From Chitinophagaceae bacterium (lineage in GTDB: Bacteria > Bacteroidota > Bacteroidia > Chitinophagales > Chitinophagaceae), in assembly GCA_020846105.1 (NCBI GenBank), contig JADLEN010000113.1:1-11028 (forward strand): a DNA stretch of 11,028 nucleotides, in the 5' to 3' direction. Each line of letters opens with the position of its first letter. Position 1 is the first letter of the stretch. Below the pieces are notes generated by a model. That model ran no database searches. It was not told the DNA's origin and saw only the letters and a program-made list of their open reading frames with translations. Positions 1-7,587 of this stretch are shown piece by piece. A program made the position numbers and the translations under genes.

Positions 1-300
1 GTTGTTGTCTCCAAAATTGCCCCCTGAATATTTAGCATCGGCACCGCTAAAACGCATGCCCGGCGTTATCATTACCTCAGAACTGCGGTAAATGCCGATA
101 CCTGCGGGATTGACACTTAACGATGCAAAATCGCCACCAACCGAGCCAAGTGCCGAGCCAAAACCTATGGATCTTGCAGTGGCAAAGCTTGATGTTTGTG
201 CATATTTTGCCGCATCTTCTACAGACTGGGCATTTATATTTTTAGCACTTAGCAATATAGCAGTGCCCGTAATCGTCAAAATAAGTTTCGATGATTTCAT
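1..300 (-). CDS. OmpP1/FadL-like outer-membrane protein, N-terminal part (runs off the window)
   Basis: The first 100 codons are present; the rest lies beyond position 1. Translation begins MKSSKLILTITG at 300. It has a lysine-bearing N-region, a hydrophobic core and a likely signal peptidase site after INA (residue 24), so export from the cytoplasm is expected. The mature start (SFATARSIGFGSALGSVGG, then SLSVNPAGIGIYRSSEV) has the glycine-rich 'RS-G-G-A-G-GGD-SL-NPAG' pattern that opens OmpP1/FadL/TodX-type beta-barrels of Bacteroidota, often labelled hemin receptor or long-chain fatty-acid channel. It lies 46 bases downstream of the low-complexity secreted protein on the same strand, and I see no good promoter in the gap, so co-transcription is likely. 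The family call comes from the N-terminus alone; the ligand cannot be told. Confidence 0.75.
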   Translation of the reverse strand, partial: MKSSKLILTITGTAILLSAKNINAQSVEDAAKYAQTSSFATARSIGFGSALGSVGGDFASLSVNPAGIGIYRSSEVMITPGMRFSGADAKYSGGNFGDNN

Positions 301-346
301 GTTTTTAAATTTAGTTAAGCATAAGATTTGTGTTATACCTATGGTG

Positions 347-1765
347 TTATCTGCGGCCTCCACCACCACCGCCACGCATTCCTCCACCGCTGCCACCACC
401 GCTGCGCATGCCGCCACCCGATGGTGCGCTACGCATACTGCCGCCGTTATTATTAAAGGATGGTGTAGAGCGTTGTTGTTGCATTGGTGCAGATTGTTGG
501 TAATTATTGTTGCGCATTGGCTGGCTTTGGTTCATTCGTTGGTTTTGCACCGGTGCAGACTGTTGGTAGCTTCTGTTTCTGTCAGACATTCTGTTTTGGT
601 AACCACCATTATCCGTTGGTGCACTACTGCGATTATACTCGCCACGACTTGGTCTTTCAAAACGATTGTTATTCATTGGACTGTTGCCATTATCATTAGC
701 CCTAAAATCTGGGCTTGTGTTTCTTTGCTCCGAGCGTCCTCTGTTCATTTGGCCACTTCTGTCTTGATAGTCTGTATTGCCAAAACCATTATTACGCATG
801 CTATTATTACCGTTGTTATTGCTACGCTCGCTATTAAATCTTCCTTCGCTTGGTCTTTCATTTCGGCCAATGTTGTTGTTGTTCATTTGGCTGCTACGGC
901 TATTATTATTAATCTGTTGTTTCTGAGCGCCGCGTAATGCATTATTGTTCGAAAACTGGCGACCATTGTTGTTGTTGGGTTGTGCCATTCTCAAGTTACG
1001 GCCATTGCCATTATTATTGGTAAATGCTGCTGAGCGATAATTGTTGTTGCTAATGTTACTCATAGAATATCTAGGTCCGTAAGTTACATTTCTGCCATTA
1101 AAACGATTGTTATAGCCATTGTTGAAGCCGCCATTGCCCCAATTGCCGCCACCATAGATGCCTGCATAATAGCCATTCCAATAGTTGCCATAAAAGCCGC
1201 CACCGCAGTAGCCACCGCCCCAGCCGCCGCCCCAGCCCATGCTGTACATTGGCGAATAGTAGAAACTATTAAAGCCGCTATAGCCATACCAAGATTGCCA
1301 TCCCCAATAAGAATTCCAATAGGGGCCAGCACCAAAGCCAAATCCTATAGTAGGACGATACCACGGACTCCAACCCCAATAAGGGTCTACCCAGTTAGGG
1401 TTGTACCAATAGGGGTTGTTGAATGTGCTAAAATAAGGTCTATTGTTAAACCCTCGAGATCCAAAACGATTGAAGTAAGACGAGTAATAATAATCATTAT
1501 CATCATCGTAATCTATGTAGGCGTTGTTGTCATTATTATTATTGTCGCCATTGTATTCGTTTTGGAAATACTGGTCATTACTACTATCGTAGTCATTGGC
1601 GTCGCTGCTCTTTTGCTGCTTATTTTTTTTCGCCTTTTTGGCAGCATCGCGTTTAGCGTCAGCGCCTGAGTAATAAATATCGTCTTGTACACTGTTGCCA
1701 CTTTGTGCTTGTGCTGTAGACAGGCTCGCAAAGCTAATAAGGCCGATGAGGAATAAATTTTTCAT
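347..1765 (-). CDS. Secreted low-complexity N/G/Y/R-rich protein
   Basis: A 472-residue protein with a clear signal peptide (MKNLFLIGLISFASLSTAQA, cleavage near residue 20). I recognise no folded domain. After a Lys/Asp/Asn-rich stretch (about 25-95) comes a Tyr/Trp/Gly/Pro-rich segment (about 95-225) with repeated PYW/NPY/YWGW words. An Asn/Arg/Gln/Ser-rich stretch follows to about 440, with motifs such as NNNGRQFSNNN and QPMRNNNYQQSAPM. The tail is Gly/Arg/Met (GGGMRSGGGSGGGMRGGGG, ending RR). Composition is prion-like and probably disordered; such proteins in Bacteroidota are often labelled 'vitellogenin II-like' or hypothetical. A surface, matrix or adhesive role is a guess. It is divergent from proS and leads the outer-membrane protein gene. 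The reading frame is supported by the signal peptide and amino-acid bias; the opposite-strand open frames here are shadows. Confidence 0.85.
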   Translation of the reverse strand: MKNLFLIGLISFASLSTAQAQSGNSVQDDIYYSGADAKRDAAKKAKKNKQQKSSDANDYDSSNDQYFQNEYNGDNNNNDNNAYIDYDDDNDYYYSSYFNRFGSRGFNNRPYFSTFNNPYWYNPNWVDPYWGWSPWYRPTIGFGFGAGPYWNSYWGWQSWYGYSGFNSFYYSPMYSMGWGGGWGGGYCGGGFYGNYWNGYYAGIYGGGNWGNGGFNNGYNNRFNGRNVTYGPRYSMSNISNNNYRSAAFTNNNGNGRNLRMAQPNNNNGRQFSNNNALRGAQKQQINNNSRSSQMNNNNIGRNERPSEGRFNSERSNNNGNNSMRNNGFGNTDYQDRSGQMNRGRSEQRNTSPDFRANDNGNSPMNNNRFERPSRGEYNRSSAPTDNGGYQNRMSDRNRSYQQSAPVQNQRMNQSQPMRNNNYQQSAPMQQQRSTPSFNNNGGSMRSAPSGGGMRSGGGSGGGMRGGGGGGRR

Positions 1766-1778
1766 AATGATTCTTTTA

Positions 1779-1809
1779 AAAAGCTATTAAAAGGAGTTCT
1801 TTTAAACAA
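1779..1809 (-). promoter_or_regulatory. Predicted Bacteroidota-type promoter for the low-complexity secreted protein
   Basis: On the minus strand TTG (1807-1809) is followed by 20 bases and then TAGCTTTT (1779-1786), one mismatch from the -7 box TAnnTTTG. It lies just upstream of the start at 1765, giving a very short leader. It is divergent from the proS promoter in a 113-base shared gap. Confidence 0.35.
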
Positions 1810-1821
1810 TACCGAAAGTAC

Positions 1822-1829
1822 TACATTTG
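1822..1829 (+). promoter_or_regulatory. Predicted -7 box for proS
   Basis: TACATTTG matches the Bacteroidota -7 consensus TAnnTTTG exactly. Transcription would begin near 1836, leaving a leader of about 43 bases before the ATG at 1879. No convincing -33 TTG is seen at the usual distance. Confidence 0.45.
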
Positions 1830-1857
1830 CAGCCACTATTCCTTTACAAAGACTTAA

Positions 1858-2868
<1,011 letters not shown>

Positions 2869-2880
2869 CAAGCCAAAGGT

Positions 2881-3360
2881 GTGCGTGTAAAATACGACAA
2901 TGACGATACCACAAGGCCAGGATGGAAATTTGCCGAATACGAGCTGCGCGGTGTGCCGGTGCGTGTAGCCCTTGGCCCTCGCGATTTGGAAAACAACCTT
3001 GCCGAAGTAGCCCGCCGCGATACCAAAGAAAAGCAAAGCCTTTCGCTTGATGGCTTGGGCGATAATATTGTGCAATTGCTGGCCGATATCCAACAAAACA
3101 TGTTTGATACTGCCCTAAAATTCCGAGCAGACAAAAGCAGCAAAGCCGACACCTGGGACGAGTTTGTGCAACTGCTCGACGAAAAAACAGGCTTCATTTA
3201 TGCGCATTGGGATGGCACGCCCGAGACCGAAGAAAAAATTAAAGAACTTACCAAAGCAACTATACGCTGCATACCTTTAGACAATCCGCTAGAAGATGGT
3301 AAATGTATCCTTTCGGGCAAGCCGTCTATACAAAGAGTAGTATTTGCTAGGGCTTACTAA
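2881..3360 (+). CDS. proS: ProS C-terminal fragment: anticodon-binding and C-terminal domains
   Basis: Same frame as the upstream half, beginning four codons after the TGA. The only nearby in-frame start is a GTG at 2881, in the conserved KGVRVKYD strand; an ATG overlapping the stop (2865) is in another frame. The 159 residues carry the rest of the anticodon-binding domain (PGWKFAEYELRGVPVRVALG, DLENN, ARRDT) and the C-terminal domain characteristic of this ProRS type (AHWDGTPETEEKIKE, TKATIRCIPLD, GKPSIQRVVFARAY). All the usual landmark residues are present. Independent translation is unproven: an AAAGG precedes the GTG, but Bacteroidota rely little on Shine-Dalgarno pairing and GTG here is probably just the valine of the intact protein. 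Terminated by the hairpin at 3378-3422. Confidence 0.55.
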   Translation: MRVKYDNDDTTRPGWKFAEYELRGVPVRVALGPRDLENNLAEVARRDTKEKQSLSLDGLGDNIVQLLADIQQNMFDTALKFRADKSSKADTWDEFVQLLDEKTGFIYAHWDGTPETEEKIKELTKATIRCIPLDNPLEDGKCILSGKPSIQRVVFARAY

Positions 3361-3377
3361 TAGCTAAGCACTTATAC

Positions 3378-3422
3378 AAAAAAGAGCGTTGAACATGTAC
3401 CTATTGTTCAACGCTCTTTTTT
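3378..3422 (+). terminator. Strong intrinsic terminator after proS, possibly bidirectional
   Basis: An 18-bp perfect stem (3378-3395 pairing with 3405-3422) with a 9-base loop, starting 17 bases after the proS stop. The core is GAGCGTTGAACA / TGTTCAACGCTC flanked by A6 and T6-7, so a U-tract follows the stem on either strand. It could also stop minus-strand transcripts leaving mntH. Confidence 0.85.
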
Positions 3423-3442
3423 TATAAGAATTTAAAATAAAA

Positions 3443-3561
3443 ACTTCGTAATTCGCCTTTGCAAAAGGTCTTTGTGCATCTTTGTGAAAAAGCTTTGTGT
3501 GCTTTGTGGTGAAAATTTTTACCATAAAACTTACAGCGAAAAAGCACAAAGTACGCCAAGG
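3443..3561. repeat. Degenerate CTTTGTG-type dispersed intergenic repeat
   Basis: Four CTTTGTG words begin at 3470, 3480, 3493 and 3502, followed by a near-palindrome GGTGAAAATTTTTACC (3508-3523) and an inverted CACAAAG (3545-3551) beside GCCAAGG. The minus strand would read as the TTKHTK...FHKDAQR peptide typical of spurious proteins annotated over such elements in many genomes. No other copy is visible in this window, so its dispersed nature is from memory of other genomes. Confidence 0.5.
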
Positions 3562-3582
3562 CTTTTTGTTGCTATTCGGGGT

Positions 3583-5463
3583 TTATTTGGCAATAAATAT
3601 AGGTATGTCCACCTTGTGCCTTAGCACATTTACGGTCTCGCCAAACAATAGATCTTTGATGCTGTGATGCCCGTGGCTACCCACTATTAGCAGGTCGGCA
3701 TGGCATTCTTTTACTATATTGGCTATTGCTGTTGTCCTGTTTTTAAAACCCATTTTGCCCCTAGCCGCATAGCCTTTTTCTGCTAGCGCAGCTACATACT
3801 GTGCCAATATTCTTTCGTCTTCTTGCATTTCAAAGTCTTGGGTTTCGGCACCTATCACCGCCGCCGATGCACTCTCTACTATATGTATCAGCACAAATTC
3901 TGTGTCTGCCTGCGCAAATTTCAGCGCATAAGCCAATATCGGATTGTCGTTGCTGCTAAAGTCAAGTGCCAATGCTATAGTCTTGAAATTTTTGGCCACA
4001 GGTATGCTATTTATCTCCACTATATTTTGGTGAATATGGCTATTGTGCTGCTTCCTATTTTTCAGTATCAATGGGTAAAAAGTAGTGATGGCTAGCAACA
4101 GTACAAAACCCAGCACAAACAGCACCACCAAGGCTTGTATCCAAAACTGGTCGGTACCCGATATCCAAGTTTTGCCACTCTCGTATAGCTGCCAAAGGTT
4201 CAGCGCTATTACTATTGTGGCTACCACCCAGCTAGCTATTTTTGTTTTCGTACCTATCGCAAATTCGCCCATCCTCACCTTGTCGCTCACAAAATGTATG
4301 AGCGGGATAATGGCAAAGGCCAATTGCATACTCAGTATCACTTGGCTAAAAATCAGCATCGCGTCTACCTCTTGCTCGCCCAAGTAGCCTATGACCAGCA
4401 CCGCAGGTATCACCGCTATCAGGCGGGTTATGAGCCTGCGCACCAGAGGGTTTATACGCAGTTGCAAGTAGCCTTCCATCACTATCTGCCCGGCCAGCGT
4501 GCCTGTCACGGTAGAGCTTTGCCCAGCAGCTATCAGCGCTATCGCAAATAAGTGCGACGACCACTCGCTGCCCAGCATCGGTGCCAATAACTTATGCGCC
4601 TCTTGCATAGACGCCACCTCGTGCATCCCTGCTTTATAAAACACCGCTGCCGCCAATATCAGTATCGCAGCATTCACAAAAAACGCCAGGTTTAGCGCTA
4701 TGGCACTGTCTATTACATTGTATTTTATAGCTTCTAGTATAGATTTTCGGTCGCTGCCCGTTTTGCGGGTTTGCACCAGGGCAGAGTGTAGGTACAGGTT
4801 GTGCGGCATTACCGTAGCACCTATGATACCTATAGCTATATACAGCGCAGCACTATTGGGTATGCTCGGCACAAAACCCTTTGCAATATCGCCTATCACC
4901 GGCTGCACATACACCATCTCTATCCAAAAACACAAGCCTATAATAGCCACAAGTGTAATAATAAAAGCCTCCAACTTGCGTATGCCCAGCCTTTGCAAGT
5001 ACAGCAGCAAAAAAGTATCCAGCACCGATATAGATACACCCCACATCAGCGGTATATCCAGCAGCAAGTTTAGCCCTATAGCCATGCCCAGCACCTCGGC
5101 TAGGTCGCAGGCCGCTATAGCCAGCTCGGCCAATATATACAATACAAAATTGATACCCTTGGGGTAATAATGCCTGTTGCACTGTGCCAGGTCTCGCCCC
5201 TGCACTATGCCCAGCCGCGCACTTAACGACTGTAGCAGCAGCGCCATCACATTGCTCATCAGCAGCACCCATATTAGCGAATACCCAAAAGCACTACCAC
5301 CAGCTATATCCGTAGCCCAGTTGCCAGGGTCCATATAGCCCACACTTATCAGGTAGGCCGGCCCAAAAAAAGCCAATATCCTACGGATACCCTTACGTTT
5401 CTTATTAGGGTCTATGCTTTGGTGCACATCACTCAGCGACTTGTCCGAGAAAGCTTGGCTCAT
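3583..5463 (-). CDS. mntH: Nramp-family divalent metal transporter with C-terminal universal stress protein domain
   Basis: 626 residues. Residues 1 to about 455 form an Nramp (natural resistance-associated macrophage protein) transporter that moves Mn2+ or Fe2+ into the cell with protons. The TM1 metal-site motif DPGN is at 45-48 and the TM6 motif A-x-x-MPH at 216-221 (MPHNLYLHS); about eleven hydrophobic segments are visible. From about 485 to the end lies a UspA-like domain (KTIALALDFS, ILAYALKFA, VLIHIVE) whose ATP-binding glycine pattern G-x2-G-x9-G falls at 595-608 (GSHGHHSIKDLLFG). Typical MntH is about 410-450 residues, so the extra length is explained by this fusion. The Usp domain probably sits in the cytoplasm and may sense nucleotide or stress; that is inference. 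Start: first ATG, shortly before the hydrophobic N-terminal segment. It appears monocistronic. I see no metal riboswitch in its short leader. Metal preference cannot be read from sequence. Confidence 0.93.
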   Translation of the reverse strand: MSQAFSDKSLSDVHQSIDPNKKRKGIRRILAFFGPAYLISVGYMDPGNWATDIAGGSAFGYSLIWVLLMSNVMALLLQSLSARLGIVQGRDLAQCNRHYYPKGINFVLYILAELAIAACDLAEVLGMAIGLNLLLDIPLMWGVSISVLDTFLLLYLQRLGIRKLEAFIITLVAIIGLCFWIEMVYVQPVIGDIAKGFVPSIPNSAALYIAIGIIGATVMPHNLYLHSALVQTRKTGSDRKSILEAIKYNVIDSAIALNLAFFVNAAILILAAAVFYKAGMHEVASMQEAHKLLAPMLGSEWSSHLFAIALIAAGQSSTVTGTLAGQIVMEGYLQLRINPLVRRLITRLIAVIPAVLVIGYLGEQEVDAMLIFSQVILSMQLAFAIIPLIHFVSDKVRMGEFAIGTKTKIASWVVATIVIALNLWQLYESGKTWISGTDQFWIQALVVLFVLGFVLLLAITTFYPLILKNRKQHNSHIHQNIVEINSIPVAKNFKTIALALDFSSNDNPILAYALKFAQADTEFVLIHIVESASAAVIGAETQDFEMQEDERILAQYVAALAEKGYAARGKMGFKNRTTAIANIVKECHADLLIVGSHGHHSIKDLLFGETVNVLRHKVDIPIFIAK

Positions 5464-5496
5464 TTGTTACCTGAAAATTATTTTTTTTAACTGCCG

Positions 5497-5504
5497 CAAA
5501 AGTA
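5497..5504 (-). promoter_or_regulatory. Predicted -7 box for the Nramp-Usp gene
   Basis: On the minus strand TACTTTTG matches TAnnTTTG exactly, about 33 bases before the ATG at 5463. The nearest upstream TTG is 26 bases away, longer than usual, so the -33 element is uncertain. Confidence 0.45.
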
Positions 5505-5582
5505 AGTGTTTAAAAGATAGAGTAGTCTAACAATCTTTATTTTCTGCCCACACATCGCGCCTACTTAGCGCACTATAGTTGT

Positions 5583-5680
5583 TTTTTTTTGGGGGGCGTG
5601 CCGCCGAAAAAGGCGGCACCACGCTATTCGCTGCTATCTTTTGCCCTGGCCCTTCGACAAGCTCTGGGGGCAAAAGGATA
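5583..5680. repeat. Dispersed hairpin repeat, copy 1
   Basis: A T-run, G-run and a perfect 8-bp stem GTGCCGCC/GGCGGCAC (5598-5605 with 5612-5619, loop GAAAAA), then ACGCTATTCGCTGCTATC. A second inverted repeat CTTTTGCCC/GGGCAAAAG (5638-5646 with 5668-5676) encloses CCCTTCGACAAGCTC, a word I remember as recurrent in Bacteroidota intergenic DNA. The reverse complement of 9424-9504 matches most of it, including GCGGCACCACGCT and GGGGCAAAAG. No gene is seen elsewhere between 5464 and 5789; the small open frames are by-products of the repeat. Confidence 0.7.
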
Positions 5681-5789
5681 TCCGCTTCTATCGCTCGCCC
5701 GGTGGCGTGTGCTAGCCCACCGCACAAACAAAAAAGCCAATCAGCCTTCCGACCAATTGACCTTTTTTACCCATTAAAGCCTCTGCCTT

Positions 5790-6758
5790 TTAATCTGCGG
5801 TATAAAAATCTACCGTTACCGAAAATACTTGCATCGTGTCATTTATAATATTGAGGAAGGGTGCGGAGTTGAGGTCGAAGCCCAGACTGGCTGCGCTGCG
5901 CCTGTTGCTGCTGCCGCCAGTGAGTTGCAGCTCTTTGCCGGCCAGTATGCTTTGGTCATCTACGCCAAAACCTGCGCGCACACCTTGGGGTATGTTTTGC
6001 GGCAGCGTAAACGCTATGTTGGTGCTGCCAAATAGGCCGCCAAGCGGTATATAATCTACAGTAGTCACAGCGCCACCGCCTGCACAGCTTATAGGCGTTG
6101 TAAAATCGGGCGAGCCGTGCGTGGGCATATCGTCTATAGCCATACTCAGTTTCCACTCGGCATACAGCCCTGGGTTTTCGTCTATAAAGGTTTGCATATA
6201 AACGTCTATTTTATTGCGTATTTCGTCGCCACGTTTTAGCAATCCGTCTATAGAATCATTGTACCTTTTGCTCACATCTATGGCGCGCGATGGGTCTTCT
6301 ATTATTTCGTCGAGCGCAAGGGCGGCTGCTTGCAAAGCCGCTACATCGGCAGCATCTGCGCCTATAAGGTTGGCCGCTATGGGCAATGCTTCTTTATACA
6401 ATTGTTTTGCCTTTGGCGACAGCCGCGATTCGGTAATACTATCCAACTCGCTTTTTTTATAATTGCTGATAGACAATTTTTCAAACTCGTTGATACTTTG
6501 ATAATAAGCCGTAGCACCGCGCCCCACTTTTAGTATCAATCTTTTTACTTCATTTACCTTCAGGTTTTTATTAATGGTGTATCCAGTATTATCTTGCTCG
6601 GCTAGCGCCATAGCAGTGCCTATGTCTTCTATTACGTCTTTCAGCTCTTCGTGTAGGGGCTCTATCTGCACCACCACAGCCAGTTCGGCGGCGTGGTCGT
6701 CCAAGAAATCTTCAATTTTTACTAAGGAATTGCTTTTGCTCGTTTGTACCTTGTTCAT
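5790..6758 (-). CDS. Hypothetical protein, helical N-terminal half and beta-rich C-terminal half
   Basis: 322 residues with no signal peptide, no membrane segment and no domain I recognise, so probably cytoplasmic. Residues 1 to about 205 are predicted helical and charged (EELKDVIEDIGTAMALAEQ, AALQAAALALDEIIEDPS, LLKRGDEIRNKIDVYMQTFI), like a bundle. About 205 to 322 turns to Gly/Thr/Ser-rich, strand-like sequence (MPTHGSPDFTTPISCAGGG, IPLGGLFGSTNIAF, LQLTGGSSNRRSAASLGFDL, MQVFSVTVDFYTAD), perhaps a small beta-sandwich. A two-part structural or binding protein fits, but no activity can be assigned. It stands alone on the minus strand between a repeat element and the 21-bp array, with a plausible promoter at 6792-6822. 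Codon and base use match the chromosomal neighbours. Confidence 0.8.
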   Translation of the reverse strand: MNKVQTSKSNSLVKIEDFLDDHAAELAVVVQIEPLHEELKDVIEDIGTAMALAEQDNTGYTINKNLKVNEVKRLILKVGRGATAYYQSINEFEKLSISNYKKSELDSITESRLSPKAKQLYKEALPIAANLIGADAADVAALQAAALALDEIIEDPSRAIDVSKRYNDSIDGLLKRGDEIRNKIDVYMQTFIDENPGLYAEWKLSMAIDDMPTHGSPDFTTPISCAGGGAVTTVDYIPLGGLFGSTNIAFTLPQNIPQGVRAGFGVDDQSILAGKELQLTGGSSNRRSAASLGFDLNSAPFLNIINDTMQVFSVTVDFYTAD

Positions 6759-6791
6759 AAGAGTAAAATTTTTGATTGTTAAAAGATGTTA

Positions 6792-6822
6792 TAAAATTAA
6801 ATGCTCGTCTTGATATTTCCAA
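6792..6822 (-). promoter_or_regulatory. Predicted promoter for the 322-residue hypothetical protein
   Basis: On the minus strand TTG (6820-6822), 20 bases, then TAATTTTA (6792-6799), one mismatch from TAnnTTTG. Transcription would begin near 6785, about 27 bases before the ATG at 6758. Confidence 0.4.
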
Positions 6823-6863
6823 CATTTGGCGTAAATTTTTTTTTACAGCAGCGTATTTATAAG

Positions 6864-7040
6864 CTAGACTTCGGTTTTGACGAGTAAGTTTTCGCGTTTG
6901 ACGAGTAAGTTTTCTCATCTGACGAGTAAGTTTTCTCATTTGACGAGCAAGATTTGTCATTTAACGAGTAATATTTGTCATTTGATAAGTAAGATTTTTC
7001 ATTTGACGAGTATAATTTGTCATTTGACGAGCAATACTAC
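6864..7040. repeat. Eight tandem 21-bp repeats upstream of the HTH gene
   Basis: Units start exactly every 21 bases at 6879, 6900, 6921, 6942, 6963, 6984, 7005 and 7026. Each begins GACGAGTAAG (variants AACGAG, GATAAG) and ends TCATTT; the last unit is degenerate and half a unit precedes the first. Unit junctions form an imperfect dyad, (G/C)TCA-TT-TGAC, as expected for sites of a dimeric repressor. Twenty-one bases is two helical turns, so all sites face the same side of the DNA. There are no unique spacers, so it is not a CRISPR array. It fills most of the 329 bases between the divergent genes starting at 6758 and 7088. A regulatory role is inferred from position. Confidence 0.85.
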
Positions 7041-7058
7041 GCAAATGAGATTTTTTAC

Positions 7059-7066
7059 TACCTTAG
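7059..7066 (+). promoter_or_regulatory. Possible -7 box for the HTH gene
   Basis: TACCTTAG differs from TAnnTTTG at one position and lies 21 bases before the ATG at 7088, just past the last 21-bp repeat. The same octamer occurs before ccmB. A repressor on the array would crowd the polymerase here. Confidence 0.35.
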
Positions 7067-7087
7067 CAGCACAAAAACACAGGTACT

Positions 7088-7435
7088 ATGCTACAATGGC
7101 GCGTCCGCGAGATGCTTATAGAAAAAGGATACCCACACCCGCACAAATGGCTGCTACAGCGCAAGCTCAGCAGCACTACAGCCTTCAAGATAATACACAA
7201 CAGCCAGCAGCGAGTAGAAATAAAGCATATCAACAATATCTGCGAGGCAGCCTTCTGCACCCCCAACGACCTATTTGTATGGCAGCCCGAGCACGAAGCA
7301 ATGTACAAGCCCGAGCACCCGCTACAAGCCCTACGGGCAAGGGCTATAGCCAACATAGCCCAAGAAATAAAAAGCATGAGCCCCGAGCAAATAGTAGCGC
7401 TGAACGCGGTGATAAAAGATATGAAAGGGAAGTAG
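7088..7435 (+). CDS. Small Cro/C1-type helix-turn-helix DNA-binding protein
   Basis: 115 residues. Residues about 1-66 fit the short XRE/YozG-like HTH fold: an opening W-R-V-R-E-M-L helix, helix 2 around HKWLLQRKL (19-27), a recognition helix around SSTTAFKIIHN (28-38), then INNICEAAFCTPNDLF (48-63). That last segment corresponds to the 'L-cal-CTPgDLf' ending typical of this family. A linker and a helical tail follow (ALRARAIANIAQEIKSM, QIVALNAVIKDM), possibly for dimerisation. Its position directly downstream of eight 21-bp repeats suggests it binds them and controls its own transcription; this is inference. The start is the first ATG, which gives the family N-terminus. It ends in TAG, the only such stop among the genes here. 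The helix before the recognition helix (GYPHPHK) departs from the usual 'SQ-LA' pattern, so binding specificity may be unusual. Confidence 0.8.
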   Translation: MLQWRVREMLIEKGYPHPHKWLLQRKLSSTTAFKIIHNSQQRVEIKHINNICEAAFCTPNDLFVWQPEHEAMYKPEHPLQALRARAIANIAQEIKSMSPEQIVALNAVIKDMKGK

Positions 7436-7490
7436 GATTTGTGATTTGGAAATATGGGGGAGAGGGAGTATTTTGTGGAGCTTTTTGTTT

Positions 7491-7587
7491 GCAGTCGGGA
7501 GACTGCATTTCACTAAGGACGATTAGGCTATGCTTCAAAAGGCTTGCGCCCCATACTTCGCCCAGCAGCACACTACGGCGAGCGGGG
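7491..7587 (+). repeat. About 100-bp repeat, left copy of an inverted pair
   Basis: Begins with the hairpin GCAGTC-GGGA-GACTGC (7491-7506) and continues through AAGGAC, GGCTATGCTTC, AAGGCTT, CGCCCAGCAGC and ACTACGGCGAGC to GGGG. The reverse complement of 9306-9408 matches with small gaps: same 6-bp stem, AAGGAC, AAGGCTT, CGCCCAACAGC, ACTACGGCGAAC, GGGG. The two copies face each other around the two-gene cassette. This copy takes up the first half of the 309-base gap at 7436-7744; the rest is AT-rich leader. Confidence 0.75.

Noticed and set aside
92..937. Long plus-strand open frame, 281 residues, His/Thr/Ala/Ile-rich
   Set aside because: It lies antisense to the signal-peptide-bearing N/G-rich gene and the start of the outer-membrane protein gene. 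Its odd composition is what reading the reverse strand of Asn/Gly codons gives.
3364..3549. Minus-strand 61-residue open frame
   Set aside because: It covers the terminator and the CTTTGTG repeat; its peptide is the typical spurious translation of that repeat.
6712..6960. Minus-strand open frame with LTRQMRK seven-residue repeats
   Set aside because: It is a by-product of the 21-bp array, which keeps frames open on both strands, and it overlaps the start of the better-supported 322-residue gene in another frame.
6864..7040. CRISPR array
   Set aside because: Units are contiguous with no unique spacers, and there are no cas genes nearby.
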